A stretch of DNA of 64,000 nucleotides from Diphasiastrum complanatum (GCA_029204225.1 CM055108.1:19784279-19848278); one strand, 5' to 3'; shown: positions 11,873-23,216, counted from the stretch's first letter. A program made the numbers and translations. The notes: generated by a model from the letters alone, not told the origin.

Positions 11873-11881
11873 CTCCTCCTC
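11873..11881 (-). other. Polypurine tract of the outer element
   Basis: The complement reads GAGGAGGAG directly against the LTR start, as needed for plus-strand DNA priming. Confidence 0.7.
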
Positions 11882-12094
11882 AAATTTAGCTTGATCTATT
11901 TACAACTCTCTTGATAGATGAATGAAAGCTTTTAGAAGTGCTAAAAAATCTAGCTACAAACAAGGAACTTTTGAGACTCCAATAGAGAATGATGTCCATG
12001 AAGGATCTTTCACCACCGCTTTAAGGATCTCTTACAAGATGTTCCATAAATGTGTCCATATACATGTAGCACACTTCAAAAACTATACATCATG

Positions 12095-12705
12095 TCAAGC
12101 CATGGATTCCAAGGCATTTTGTGCACTTGAAGATACATCAATTAAACTATTAAGTGCATAAATAATGTTGCCAAAAACAACTTGCCTTGCTTGATCCATA
12201 TGATTGAGCCTTGATGGCTCCATCTTGATACTCAAGGTTCTTCTTGGAGTCCTCGGGTATTGAGCTTGCTCCTCCACTTGACTCGACTCCAAACCATCAA
12301 TGAATTGAATAAGGTTTTGATCCAAAGGTGCTTCTTCAAGTTTACAATCTTTCATCACATTTCCATCATTGACAATTTCTTTGGTGGAAAACAAGTAGAT
12401 TCCACAATCTCTACGCAAAATACTGCCATGATTCCTATCATTGAAATAGGATAGTATTTGGTCCTTACATTGGAATGATCATGCTCAAAGCATGTGGACC
12501 CAAAGATTTCCAATAAAAATGATGTTTCATCTTTTATGACACTATTCAACCTATTACAAAAATAGTTATCCAATGAAATCGCTTTATCAACAACAAATGG
12601 AGATTTGAAAGCATTAATTTTCATGGTCTTGTCATAAAAAGTACTAAACATCATAGACCTTAAAGATAAGCAACAAGTCACTCCATGTCTACTAATACTA
12701 TCCAA
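12095..12705 (-). pseudogene. Decayed 3' coding part of the outer element
   Basis: Frames at 12355-12705 and 12095-12418 are open but not clearly assignable. One phrase, EIFGSTCFEHDHSNVRTKYY, resembles the copia integrase tail (FGC.CF.H.....R.KLDP). That is the only hint that an integrase once existed here. No DDE triad and no RT motif is visible between the protease and the polypurine tract, so the pol gene is missing rather than just frameshifted. Confidence 0.45.
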
Positions 12706-12708
12706 AAG

Positions 12709-13448
12709 TTATTCAAAGATAGTAGACTCTCCAAAGCTCACCATCCTTGCAAGATGCACACTTGAATGGACAATTTGCATGCAATTTGATGACTCGGCCA
12801 TTGTCATTGAGGACTCCTTTGGAACTCTCATGATTTGAGGCTGATCCTCAAGATCTTCCTCCTTTTGATGCTCCTCCTCAATGCAAGCAAGATCACACTT
12901 TTCCAAGATCTCCTCTTGAGTGATCTCCTCCTTTGCCAAGCTCATTCTTTCAAAAGCAACAGTAGCTTCCAACTTAAACAATCTTCCATGTTTAAATCCC
13001 TTTGCAATGTGAATATCATTCTTCAAGATGAAACAAACACCATGCTGAAAGTGGACATCCAAGTCACTTTCTAAGAGTAGACCAACACTAAGCATATTCT
13101 TGGTGATTGATGGTACATAAAGGACATTTTCTAGATCCATGCATTTTGAGGATTCTAGACACAAAGAGATGGTGCCAACACTATCTATCCTACACTCTTC
13201 ATCGTTTGCAGTAAAGAAAAACTTTTTAGCATCAATGAATGAGTGTAAGATTGAGAAAAAGTACTTTCACAAGACATTTGGGATCTAGCCCCACTGTCGA
13301 TCCACCAATTGTCTCTTGAATTGCTATTGCTTGCTGGTGAGGATGTAGATGCCATCAAGAATACATCTACTTCATCTTCCTCCTCCTCCTCCTTTGCAAG
13401 GTTTCCTTGTTTGTCCTTCTCCCTAAACCCTAAACCCTCTTGTAGCAT
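12709..13448 (-). pseudogene. Copia protease and pre-integrase region of the outer element
   Basis: The frame 13185-13448 contains NWWIDSGARSQMS, the aspartic protease active site of copia (consensus W..DSGA..HM), with the catalytic Asp kept and His changed to Gln. After a frameshift the frame 12709-13164 reads LENVLYVPSITKNMLSVGLL and KGFKHGRLFKLEA, the end of the protease and the following region. A Glu-rich segment (EEITQEEILEKCDLACIEEE) then replaces the usual HHCC integrase finger. Gag and protease frames are offset by one near 13435. Confidence 0.8.
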
Positions 13449-13987
13449 TCAGATGCATAATGTCCCTTCTTTCCACAAAAGAGGCATTTCTGCTTTGACT
13501 TGTCCTTTGAGCTTGATGCGTCATCCTCTTCTGTGGCCTCCTTTGGATGCTTCTCCTTTTCATTGGTCTGCTTTTTGCCCTTGAATGAGAAATTGGCTTT
13601 CTCATCACCATCCTGCAAACACAAGGAGATCATCCTAGATTTTGCATGGGGCATCCTACACGCTTCAACAAATAATACACTGTGAAATTTTTCTATAGTT
13701 GGCAAAGTGTCTTGGATGGCAAAACTTTGGACCAAATTTGCAAAGTCATCTCCTAGACCATTAAGGACAATTTGTACAAGCTCTCCATCATGAATATTCT
13801 CTCCAATGGAAGCCAACTCCCTATTCAGAGACTTGATTCTAAGCACATAATCTTGTGCGCTCTCCTCACTTCTTGTCATGCTTTGCAAAATCTGATATCT
13901 AAGCATGAGGACTCTAGAAGTGTTGCTAGATTCATAGATTGATTCTAAAGACTCCCAAGCCTCTTTAGCACTAGTACATGCTAATAC
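13430..13987 (-). pseudogene. Gag C-terminal part of the outer element, with intact zinc knuckle
   Basis: This continues, across the inserted copia element, the gag that starts at 19516: DLLREVL before the insertion joins ACTSAKEAWESLESIYESSN after it, in frame. The protein proceeds through VLRIKSLNRELASIG and GLGDDFANLVQSFAIQDTLP to a perfect CCHC knuckle, CLFCGKKGHYASEC, which binds RNA. A Lys/Glu-rich linker precedes the knuckle. Apart from the insertion, gag shows no stop over about 265 codons. Confidence 0.85.
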
Positions 13988-14260
13988 ATTAGAATTAAAG
14001 TAGAATCCCTGTGTTAATGTACTGTGGGTCCTATCAGTGGATAAGGATCATTTGGCCTCGCCACGAGGCAAGTCGACGGGACACGCGTCCTGCCAACGGC
14101 AACCTGGGTCATGCACGGGTTGCCTAAGTGAACAACTATATGTACAGTGTAATCTCATTTTGAGAAATACAGTTGCTATGTGAGCTTGCTGAGGAGAGTG
14201 TTTTCTGTCTGTGTTACTGTGTAGCATAATCTGTGTTCCTGTGCAAAGCAAATTCTAAGT
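13988..14260 (+). repeat. 5' LTR of the nested copia, non-TG/CA
   Basis: It begins TTAGAATT (13989) and ends AATTCTAAGT, an inverted pair. It is followed at once by a perfect TGGTATCAGAGCC primer site. Its partner is 19006-19277. Confidence 0.9.
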
Positions 14261-15347
14261 TGGTATCAGAGCCGTACAGGGAGTGTACACAGTACAGCAT
14301 CGGCGTTGAAGAGAGCTTCGGGAGAACTGTCTTCTGAGAGTTCGGGACGGGTTGAAGACGGAAAGAGAAGCACTGGTGCACGATTTCTAGTTTATAGAGG
14401 CTTGCTAAGCTCAGCAGAGGGATTATTAGCCTGTGCATAGCATCAGACATGTAAAAGGTGAAAAAAGCCACTTTGTCAAACTGAGCTAAAATCACCGTTT
14501 CTCCACAGAATTTCTTGAGTGAACACTCTATAGATTTGGAATCAGTAGGGCGACCCTGCTCCAGGCCTCAGATCGTGCTCAAATCGATCCATAGGCAAGT
14601 TAGATCAAACAAAAATGAGTGTGGGGAGGGCGGCCACAGACAGGGAGGTCGCAGACTGTTCGCGCGTGGAATTAGGGTGAGAGCATAGCGTTTTGGAGTG
14701 GGTAGTGCTTACAAGACTCTCCATTAGTGCACAAGAGTGCTTAGATCCGTTGGATAGAGAAGCTACAAGATCGATGGCTCAGATTGTGCTACCCAAAAGG
14801 GATATCCATAGTTGGATCAGATTCAACCACTGGATGGAGTCTGAAGGGTTGTTGAAGAGGGCCCTGAAGAAGTGAAGTGCATTTTAGCCTTCAACTTCAT
14901 TAAAAAATTTCATACTAAGATTGGAGTTGGGTCCCTTCACAAGTGAAGAGTGAAGTTTCTTCAAGGTGAAGAAACAGTTCAAAAACTAGAAAAGTCCCTA
15001 TTTTTGGGTCCTTTGCCCGTTTTGACCCAAACGAAAGGCTATAACCTCCAAACGAAGGGCACCCGAACTGTACTTGCAAGTACGGTACAACAAAACAGAG
15101 TGATTGCAACAGAGAAAGTGTTCGGAGTACGCCAGAAGTGATTTTATCATTCCATTGGGCACGTTGTTGGGAGTTGATGACTGAGTGCATTTCAGAAGGC
15201 GACGCCGATTTGGCTTTCACATTGGTGGAAAAGCGGCAAGTGGCCTATAAGGGAAAAAGTGCAGGTCATTATTTTCAACTTCTGACATCACTGTTGGCCT
15301 CGGCACACTGTTTTTAGCCTACGGCAGAAGTTTCAAGCATTTTTGCG

Positions 15348-15749
15348 ATGGCAAACATGGGAGAGTCCATTTTGAGTGAAAGTAGCAAATTGGACGGGAT
15401 TTCCAACTATGCAGTGTGGAAATTCAAAATGAAAAACATACTGATGGAGAAAGACATGTGGGAAGTCGTCATAGGGGATGAGAGAAGGCCGTCAAATGAA
15501 GCAGATATCAAAGTGTTCGACAAAAAGATGAGGAAAGCTTTGACCTTCATTAACTTGTCAGTGAAGGATCACATCATTACCCACATTTGTAATGTTGTTA
15601 CACCCAGACAGACATGGGATGTGCTAAATGAGCAGTTCGAGACATCAAATCCGTCAAGAATCATGTTTCTGAAGTCAAAGTTGAATAGTGCCCGCATGGA
15701 GCAAGGAGAGCACATTCAAACATACATGACCAGAATCAAGACAATAGCT
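15348..15749 (+). pseudogene. Copia gag, truncated
   Basis: The ATG start MANMGESILSESSKLDG is followed by the usual copia gag segments NYAVWKFKMKNILMEKDMWE, ALTFINLSVKDHIITH, TWDVLNEQFETSN and MFLKSKLNSARMEQGEHI. The frame stops at TGA after TYMTRIKTIA. The second half of gag, the zinc knuckle and the first part of the protease with the DSGA site are missing, and the next frame begins in mid-protease. The element has lost roughly the gag-protease junction by internal deletion at about 15750. The leader of about 1.1 kb between primer site and gag is long. Confidence 0.85.
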
Positions 15750-18700
15750 TGAAAGTGTTGGATAATGGAACATCTGTTTCACAAGCAAATGGTGAGGTGT
15801 GCAAGATCAAGGGGATAGGCACCGTTTCAATCCAACTACCTGATGGCAAAAGCAGGATGATCAGGGAGGTACTTTACGTACCAGGTTTGAAGAAAAGTCT
15901 ACTTTCTGTTCGAGTCATTACTGATCAAAAGCTGAAAGTAGAATTTGCCCATGATTGTTGCTTTGTGAAGGATGTGAACCAAAAGTTCAAAGTTATTGTG
16001 GATGGAGTAAGAGAGCCCAATACAAAATTGTACAGGTTGAATGCTACAATTAAGGGGCAACATGGACTTGTATCGTCCATTCCATCACAAACTGAGTTGT
16101 GGCATAAGAGGCTTGGTCACTTGAACTTGGGAAGCCTCAGTTTGATGAGAAAATTGGAGATGGTAACAGGATTGCCTACCATAGAAGATCACTTGAAATC
16201 AATGTGCGAATCCTGTGTATATGGAAAGCAACATCGAGAGAAGTTCGATAAAGGGGGTGTTGCAAGAGCAAAGAACATCTTGGATTTAATCCACACAGAC
16301 TTATGCGGGCCTATGAGAACCATGTCCTTAGGTAAAGCCTTCTATTTCATGACCTTTGTTGATGATATGTCACATAAGACGTGGATCTACTTCTTTGCAT
16401 TTGATAACTTCAAGATGCATTTGATAACTTCAAGAGCTTCAAAGCATTGGCTGAAAATCAGACAGGTAGGAAGATCAAAGTCCTAAGATCAGATAGTGGA
16501 GTTGAGTACAAGTCTAATGACTTCAATGATCTTTGTGATCAATGTGAGATTAAAAGACAATTTACGCAAGCTCATACTCCTGCTCTCAATGATGTAGCTG
16601 AGCGCAAGAATCGTACGATTGTGGAAAGTGCCAAATGTATGCTAGCTGAGATGAAACTACCAAAAGATTTTTGGTCAGAAGCATGTAGCACGACAGTCTA
16701 TCTTCAAAATAAAAGTCCTACCATTGCCATACCAAAGATAACACCTGAGGAAGCATTCGAAGAAGAAGCCAAAGGTGAACCACTGGCAAATCTTTGGATG
16801 TAAGGCCTTTGTACACATTCCTAAGGAAGAGAGACGTAAACTTGATGTAAAAGCTATCAAGTGCATATTCCTAGGATATGATGATCGTGTGAAGGGCTAT
16901 AGATGTTTTGATCCAGTGGAAAACAAAATCCATGTAAGCCGTGATGTTATCTTTGATGAATCCAAGATGTATGAAGATGAGGATGCTGAGAAGATAGACA
17001 CATCCAGTGGGAAAGATGGTATAGTGAGGGTACCACCTAATGATGATCCATTCATTGACCTTCCGAGTGATGAACATGAGGATACATCTCAAGAGATACA
17101 TCTCATGAAGATACTACTACTCAACCTCAAGAGACAGGTTGGAGAGGTAGGGACAAACCTTTTGGTGCAAGAAGGATTGAAGTTGCAGGTGTCAAACGCA
17201 AGGAGAAGGATGTACCATGGGATACATTTTCACCAGGAAGCCGATCACCTAACAGGAAGCTCCCTAAGTGGTTTGAGAGATTGTTGGAGAGCCGCGACAT
17301 AGATGACTTTCCAGGATCATCTAGCCAGGGAGAGCTACGAAGATCAACAAGAGAGAAGACACTACCTGAAAGGTATGAAGCAAATTATGCTCTCTTATCT
17401 TGCATTATTCAAAACAAAGAACCTTCGACTTATGGTGAAGCGAAGGATGATGGCATTTGGGTCAAGACCATGGGAGAGGAGATGGAGTCAATTGCTAAAC
17501 ATAATACATGGGACTTAGTAGAACCACTAGTTGGCAGGAAACCCATTGGTTGCAAATGGGTATACAGGACTAAGTACCATGCAGATGGAAGTATAGCAAA
17601 GCACAAGGCAAGATTGGTGATCAAAGGGTATGCACAAAATAAAGGCATCGACTATGAGGAGACCTTTGCGCCGGTTTGTAAGTGGAATACTCTACGTCTA
17701 CTTGTTGCTTTAGCTTCACATTTTGGTTGGCCTTTGTATCAGATGGATGTGAAATCTGCTTTTCTAAATGGTGAGTTAGAAGAAGAAGTGTTCATGGATC
17801 AACCTGAAGGCTTTGTAGCAAAGGGACAGGAAAATAAAGTATGTCACTTGAAGAAAGCGCTTTTTGGTCTTAAACAAGCACCACATGCCTGGTATAGCAT
17901 GATTGATGCCTACTTTCATTCAAAGGGGATGGTGAGAACACATTCTGATCCAAATCTATATGTCTTATGCTTTGATGGTATGGTTGCTTTGATTGCTCTT
18001 TATATTGATGACTTGATTATTACGGAAAATAATCAAGAGATGATAGACATGATCAAGAAAGACCTCATGGAACAATTCGAGATGATAGATCTTAGCCTGA
18101 TGCATTACTGCCTTGGAGTAGAAGTGTGGCAAAAAGGACATGAAGTGGGTTTAACACAAGTGAAGTATGTCAAAGAATTGCTGCACAAGTTTAGGTTGCA
18201 GGATTGCAAACCAGTAAACACTCCTATTGAACCAGGTAAAAAGCTTTCTAAGCTTGATGAGTCACAACCATTTGATGCTACGCTGTATAGACAGTTAGTA
18301 GGGAGCTTGATTTACCTTACCACGACTAGATCAGATATATGCTATGTTGTTGGCATTGTAAGTCAGTTTATGGCAGTACCTATGGAAATGCATTAGAAGG
18401 CAGCTAAACGCATTTTACGTTATGTGAAAGGCACTTCAAAGTATGGCTTGATTTGCAGGAAGCATGATGGTTTACCTGAGTTGTGTGGATATGTGGATGC
18501 GGATTGGGGAGGTGACTATGATGATCATAGATCCACCACAGGGTATGTATTCTACTTTTGTGGTAGTTGTTTTTCCTGATCTAGTAAGAAGCAAAGTACA
18601 ATTGCTCTTTCCACCATAGAAGCAGAGTATAAGGCAATGTGTAGTGCAGCACAGGAAGCTATATGGTTGAGACAAATCTTGGAAGAAGTTGGCATGAAGT

Positions 18701-18951
18701 AGAAAAATCCCACGACTTTACATAGCAACAGTTAAAGTGGCATTCAGCTAGCAAAGAATCCAGTGTTCCATGCAAGAACTAAACACAATGAGATTCAGTA
18801 TCACTTTATACATGAGAGGCTGCTAAGTCGTGAAATTCATGTTGTTCATTGTAGCACAGAAGAACAACTAGCTGATATTTTCACTAAGCCACTTACTGGA
18901 AAAAAGTTTGATAAGTTTAGATCAAAACTTTCTGTACTTAAAGTTTGTTGA
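15749..18951 (+). pseudogene. Copia pol: protease tail, integrase, RT, RNase H
   Basis: In order: protease tail (VLYVPGLKKSLLS), integrase finger (LWHKRLGHLN..., CESCVYGKQ), integrase core with all three acidic residues (IHTDLCGPM; LRSDSGVEY; VAERKNRT), integrase tail (FGCKAFVHIPKEERRKLD), RT (IGCKWVYRTKYHADG, VKSAFLNGELEEEVF, LYIDDLIIT), and RNase H (VDADWGGDYDDHRSTTG, LSTIEAEYKAM, HFIHERL). Lesions: a 20-bp tandem duplication near 16398-16438, a one-base shift near 16760, a shift before 17281, a TAG at 18394 where Trp is expected, and TGA, TAG and TAA stops further into RNase H (about 18579, 18701, 18733). YIDD replaces the commoner YVDD. Confidence 0.95.
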
Positions 18952-19005
18952 CTTTAAAGCTATGTATATGACTGTATAAAAAGTAGACTCAACTTTAAGG
19001 GAGAG

Positions 19006-19277
19006 TTAGAATTAAAGTAGAATCACTGTGCTACTGTACTGTGGGTCCTATCAGTGGATAAGGATCAATTGGCCTCGCCACGAGGCAAGTCGATGGGACA
19101 CGCGTCCCGCCAACGGCAACCTGGGTCATGCATGGGTTGCCTGAGTGAACAACTATATGTACAGTGTAATTTCATTTTGAGAAATACAGTTGCTATGTGA
19201 GCTTTTTGAGGAGAGTGTTTTCTGTCTGTGTTACTGTGTAGCATAATCTGTGTTCCTGTGCAAGGCAAATTCTAAGT
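19006..19277 (+). repeat. 3' LTR of the nested copia, non-TG/CA
   Basis: It is the direct repeat of 13988-14260 with the same inverted ends. It is preceded by the purine tract AAGGGAGAG and followed by the AATAC target duplicate. Confidence 0.9.
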
Positions 19278-19516
19278 AATACTTCTCTCAACAAATCATT
19301 GCTCACATTCATCTTCACACAATGAAGTGCAAGCCTAGATCTCTTCTTGTATCTAGCTAACTCCTTTGCACCTAGAGGTTCATCTTCATCTTCAATCAAG
19401 AACTCATAAAGGTCTTGGAGCACCAAAAGTGACTCTATCCTAACCTTCCAAATAACATAATCTGTAAAATTCAATCTCTCACTAGTTTCTAGAAGGTATG
19501 CTCCAGCAGATCCCAT
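19278..19516 (-). pseudogene. Gag N-terminal part of the outer element
   Basis: The start MGSAGAYLLETSERLNF (ATG at 19516) leads into YVIWKVRIESLLVLQDLYEF and LALHCVKMNVSNDLLREVL, the copia gag N-terminus. It breaks at the integration site and resumes at 13987. An earlier in-frame Met eight codons upstream is possible, but the later one aligns with the related gags at 3556 and 23216. Confidence 0.85.
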
Positions 19517-19540
19517 CTTACTAGTGACTTCTACAAACAA

Positions 19541-19886
19541 GAAATAGATTCGATTGACTTGAAATTCACAAAGGTCTCACACTTGTAGTGTTTCACTCAA
19601 ATTTGATTTCTAATCCAACAAATGGACTTCTAATCACAGTTCTATCACTCCCACACAAAGTTGGAATGAAGATAAGATGAAGTGAAAACTACTTTCAAAC
19701 AAATCTTGCCAAGAAATGGATTTGATTGACTCTAGAAGCTCACAAAGGTCTCTCTCTTGTAGTGTTTCACTCAAATTAGATTTCTATTCCAACAAATGGA
19801 CTTATAATCTTAGTTCTAGCACTCCCTCACAAAGTTGGAATGAAGATAAGCTGATGTGAAATCTACTTACAATCAAATCTTGCCAA
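19541..19886. repeat. Tandem duplication of about 172 bp in the leader
   Basis: 19541-19712 and 19713-19886 are diverged copies. Each runs from GAAAT(A/G)GATT through CACTTGTAGTGTTTCACTC or its variant to CAAATCTTGCCAA. They lie between the gag start and the primer site of the outer element. Confidence 0.85.
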
Positions 19887-20322
19887 TTTTGGCTATTTTG
19901 TGGACAATAACATGACTAAATCTCCCTCACACTTTTTGATGTACTTTAAAGACCTGTAAAACAAGTTTAGAGGACCTGATTTCAGCCTAGATTAATTAGA
20001 TCTCATGACCCTATGTCAAATCTAATCAATGGCACTCAATCTTGGTAGCTTATCCTAAGATTTCCACCAAAAACTACATCAAAAGCTCACAAATGGAATT
20101 TCTTTGGATCAAATGAATACCATGCATTAAATGCAGGTTCAAAGGTGCCCGTACATGTGGACAGTACAGATTTGGACCCCTACCAAGTTTGGGATCAAAT
20201 CTCCTCACCAAAATCAAGATTCTAGCTTGCCCTCTCAATACTAGTTCTTAGCACCAAAACTTGCTAAAAATGGATTTTCTTTTGATCAATGGCTTATGCT
20301 CTTGTGCTTGGCTTTGATGCCA

Positions 20323-20794
20323 TGTGAAAGTACTGTACTTTAGGACCATAAATGGATCTACAAAAGATCCACAAGAGTGATTGGATGCTTGCTTAACAAT
20401 CTATCAAAAAATTAGACACAAAAAAGTTGATCTAGATTGGCAATTTGACAAACAACAAGCATTAACAATCAAAAGCATTGATCAACATTGAAATTCGAGC
20501 CCACATGTGTGTACTACAGGTTGTAGTACGGCCTTCAAGCTGAGAAATAAGTAGAAATTGACTTGGTTTCATTTGGATCACAAAAACTCAATGTACATAG
20601 TGAACTAGCTTGAGATTGCCAATGAGCTCCAAAAATATTCTATCTTCTCACTATGGGAGCTTGGAATACATAGCAAATTCAACTTCCTTCTTGAAGTTAG
20701 GTGGATTTCCAGCATGTAATAAGGAAGTTAACTCACTCTTCTTGCCCTAAAATGAAACCCTAGCCTAGATCCTAGAGTTATGCTTGGTAGGTAG
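20323..20794 (-). repeat. 5' LTR of the outer element, left piece
   Basis: TGTGAAAGTACT follows directly on the reverse-complement primer site (20311-20322, GCTTTGATGCCA). It matches 11180-11643. The LTR is cut at GGTAG by the insertion of 20795-24478 and resumes at 24484. Confidence 0.9.
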
Positions 20795-21109
20795 TGTGAA
20801 GGATTTCAGATCATTCAAGTCCATGTCCTTGATCTTTGGTTACAAAAAGGAGCAAACCAACAATCCTGCCAATGTAAAAAAATCAGCATCTACATACAAA
20901 GTGAGATGCAGACTCTAAGAGATACTGATCAAACATGAACCAAAACATAAAATATGATTGATGTCCGTACAATTACAGTAATCTACTGTATTTCACATGT
21001 GTGGAACCAAAAATAGCAATAAATGATCATTCTACACATAGAATTGCAAGATAACATCAAGATAGTGCACCAATGAGTAGTAGAACCCAAAGAGAACCAT
21101 GTATAATGA
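20795..21109 (-). repeat. Truncated 3' LTR of the nested gag-protease element
   Basis: It matches 23823-24142 up to CCATGTATAATGAT, where it changes abruptly into interior sequence. The U3 half present at 24143-24478 is missing. Since both LTRs are made identical at insertion, this is a later deletion. Confidence 0.85.
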
Positions 21110-21534
21110 TCTCCAACCAACGTTTTGCCATCTCGATCATGAGTGATCAATTCACAATCATAGGTTCCTTTGAGTTGATGAAGAGATGTGAGATCCATGT
21201 TTTGGATCTTCCCAAGAACCAATCTTCCATTGCTCTTTCCTTCATAAGACTCCCTCTTAATGATTGCATCGTAAGAAGTAGAAACCTCAAAAACATTAGA
21301 AGCCATGAAAAAAATGATTAGTACCTTCAACATAAGGATGATTGAAGTACTCTCTTTTTTCAAACAAGGAATTCTACTTAATGATTTAGGTAATGACCCA
21401 TATGATAATGATTCTTCCTCACTATCATTCACAATGACATCATTCAAAGTACATCCTACTTTGAACTCTTCACATACTTCTCTTTTTCTTGACTTGTGAC
21501 TATCTCCCTCACCAAGTCTCTTGATAGAACCATT
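21110..21534 (-). pseudogene. Unassigned 3' ORF of the nested gag-protease element
   Basis: Frames on the minus strand (20983-21447 and 21456-21686) read NVFEVSTSYDAIIKRESYEG and KSNGRLVLGKIQNMDLTSLH, then GTYDCELITHDRDGKTLVGD. This does not resemble copia integrase, RT or RNase H. It occupies the place where pol should be. It could be captured host sequence or a diverged linker; I cannot tell. Confidence 0.4.
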
Positions 21535-22314
21535 TCATCTACTCTCTTTATGAGGACATGTGACTCCACTTGCTGGAAAAATGACTTTCTTGGAATCATA
21601 ACAAAAGAATGTGGAAGAACCACCTCCTTCATGCATGCACCTAGCAACATCTTTTTCCATATGATCAAAGAAATCATTAACAACAAGCTTTTTCAAGGAA
21701 GAACCTTCACCTCCATTGATGAAGTTAACTCTTTCCTTACCTTTTGCATGCTTGCACTTGCCATGAAGAACCATTGAAACACCATCATTATCCTCAAGAC
21801 TAGCCACGTTAGCACAAAGATGAACATCTCCAAGAAGCATATTAGATCTCAACCTAGATCTAGCATAAGGAAGCTTTTTAGACTTTGCATAAGATCCACC
21901 AATCTTATTGATGCTAAAAGGTAACTTTGGAAAGTTGAGACCAATCTCCTTTTCCATTCCATACTTTTTGTTAACCATAACAAAAGCATCAAGCTTGAAA
22001 AGTCTACCTTGTCTATTGCCCCTAGCAACCAAGATTTCTTCCTTTGTAATGAAACAAGCATCACCACCAAACTTTACCATGTATCATTTCTCTATCATTT
22101 GACCAACACTTAGCAAAGTCTTTGAAAGTGAAGGAATGTAAAGAACACCATCAAGTCTTGCTTTCTGATTAGTAGAGAGACAAATAGGAATTGAACCAAT
22201 ACCACACTCACCACCATTGGCCATGTGAATTGCTTTCTTGGCTCCATCATAAGTGATCAAAGAAGTAAAGAACTCCTTGTGACTAGTCATGTATGAACTA
22301 GCTCCACCCACCAT
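21535..22314 (-). pseudogene. Copia protease and following region, active site broken
   Basis: Frames 22084-22314 and 21535-22080 contain GGASSYMTSHKEFFTSL, GVLYIPSLSKTLLSVGQMIE and DACFITKEEILVARGNRQGR, the landmarks of copia protease through the pre-integrase linker. At the active site the Trp-Trp-Val lead (end of the gag frame) is joined out of frame to Gly-Ala-Ser, and the catalytic Asp-Ser pair is gone. From about 21800 the sequence becomes Gly/Lys/Asp-rich (HMEKDVARCMHEGGGSSTFF) and no longer looks like integrase. Confidence 0.8.
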
Positions 22315-23216
22315 GAATCTTTGTCACCTTCACTTGATATTAGACTTGAAGAACACATCAAAAGATAATCACAACCACCTGGATCCTCATAATTAGTAGT
22401 AAAGTTGATTTGCTTGCTACCTTCATCTCTTTGCTTCTTCAAACATTCATTTGCAAAATGCCCTTTGATTTCACAATAAAAGTATTTTAAATTAGACTTA
22501 TCTTTCTTTTTGCCAAAAGAAGAAGTCTCACCTTGATCTTGCCCTTTAAACCACTTGCCTTTGCCTTTGCCCTCGAACTTGCCTTTGATGAACATAGCAT
22601 CCTCTTCATAATGAGATGTTGATGTAGATCCACCTCCTCTTGATTGAAGCCTATACTCCTCATTCACCAAGATCTCTTGCAAATCCACAATACTTGGCAA
22701 AGTCTTTTGAATAGCAAAACTTTGAACAAGATTAGCATGATCATCCAACAAGACATTAAGTATAACTTGAACAAGTTCTACCTCCTTAATGCTTTAATCA
22801 ATACATGCTAACTCATCATTGAATGCTTTAACCCTCAAAACAAAAGCATGAGTACTCTCGTCCTTCTTTTGCAAACTTTGAAAGATTTGCCTCCTAAGAG
22901 TAAGCACTCTTGATGTAGACTTGGATTCATAAAGTTTCTTCAAAGCTTCCCAAGCCTCCAAAGATGATGTGCACTTACCAATCTCCTTGAGAACTTCATT
23001 GGTAACATTCATCTTAATCATGTGTAGAGCCCTTTTAGCCCTCTTGTCATACCTCACTTGATCTTGAGGTGCTTGAGGCCTCTCCTCCACACCCGCAACA
23101 ATCTCCATCAACTCATTCATCTCCAATAAGGACTCCATTCTCACCTTCCAAGTAGAATCGTTGATTGAGATAAACCTATCATTGCTCTCCAACATAAAGC
23201 TTCCACTTGTAGCCAT
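22287..23216 (-). pseudogene. Copia gag, one internal stop and a damaged zinc knuckle
   Basis: Starting at ATG 23216 (MATSGSFMLESNDRFISIND), the frame runs through STWKVRMESLLEMNELMEI, RALHMIKMNVTNEVLKEIGK, SRVLTLRRQIFQSLQKKDES and LLDDHANLVQSFAIQKTLPS. The two open stretches (22794-23216 and 22287-22751) are in the same phase, so only a TAA near 22794 interrupts. The knuckle reads YFYCEIKGHFANEC: the first Cys of CX2CX4HX4C is Tyr. Otherwise this is the best-preserved gag of its family here. Confidence 0.9.

Larger units (their letters stand above)
13988..19277 (+). mobile_element. Ty1/copia element with unusual LTR ends, nested in the outer gag
   Basis: Two 272-bp LTRs (13988-14260 and 19006-19277) flank a copia interior in plus orientation. 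AATAC is duplicated at 13983-13987 and 19278-19282 (TAATAC if one more base is counted). Removing one copy with the element restores the outer gag frame, which confirms the edges. The primer site TGGTATCAGAGCC is at 14261-14273 and a purine tract (AAGGGAGAG) precedes 19006. The LTR ends are TTAGAATT and AATTCTAAGT instead of TG and CA. By eye the LTRs differ at about 12 of 272 positions, so the insertion is old but younger than its host. Confidence 0.9.

Noticed and set aside
13421-13438. Telomere-like CCCTAAACCCTAAACCCT
   Set aside because: Only two and a half units, lying in the gag-protease junction of a retroelement. It is more likely part of the coding repeat where the frame shifts than an interstitial telomere.
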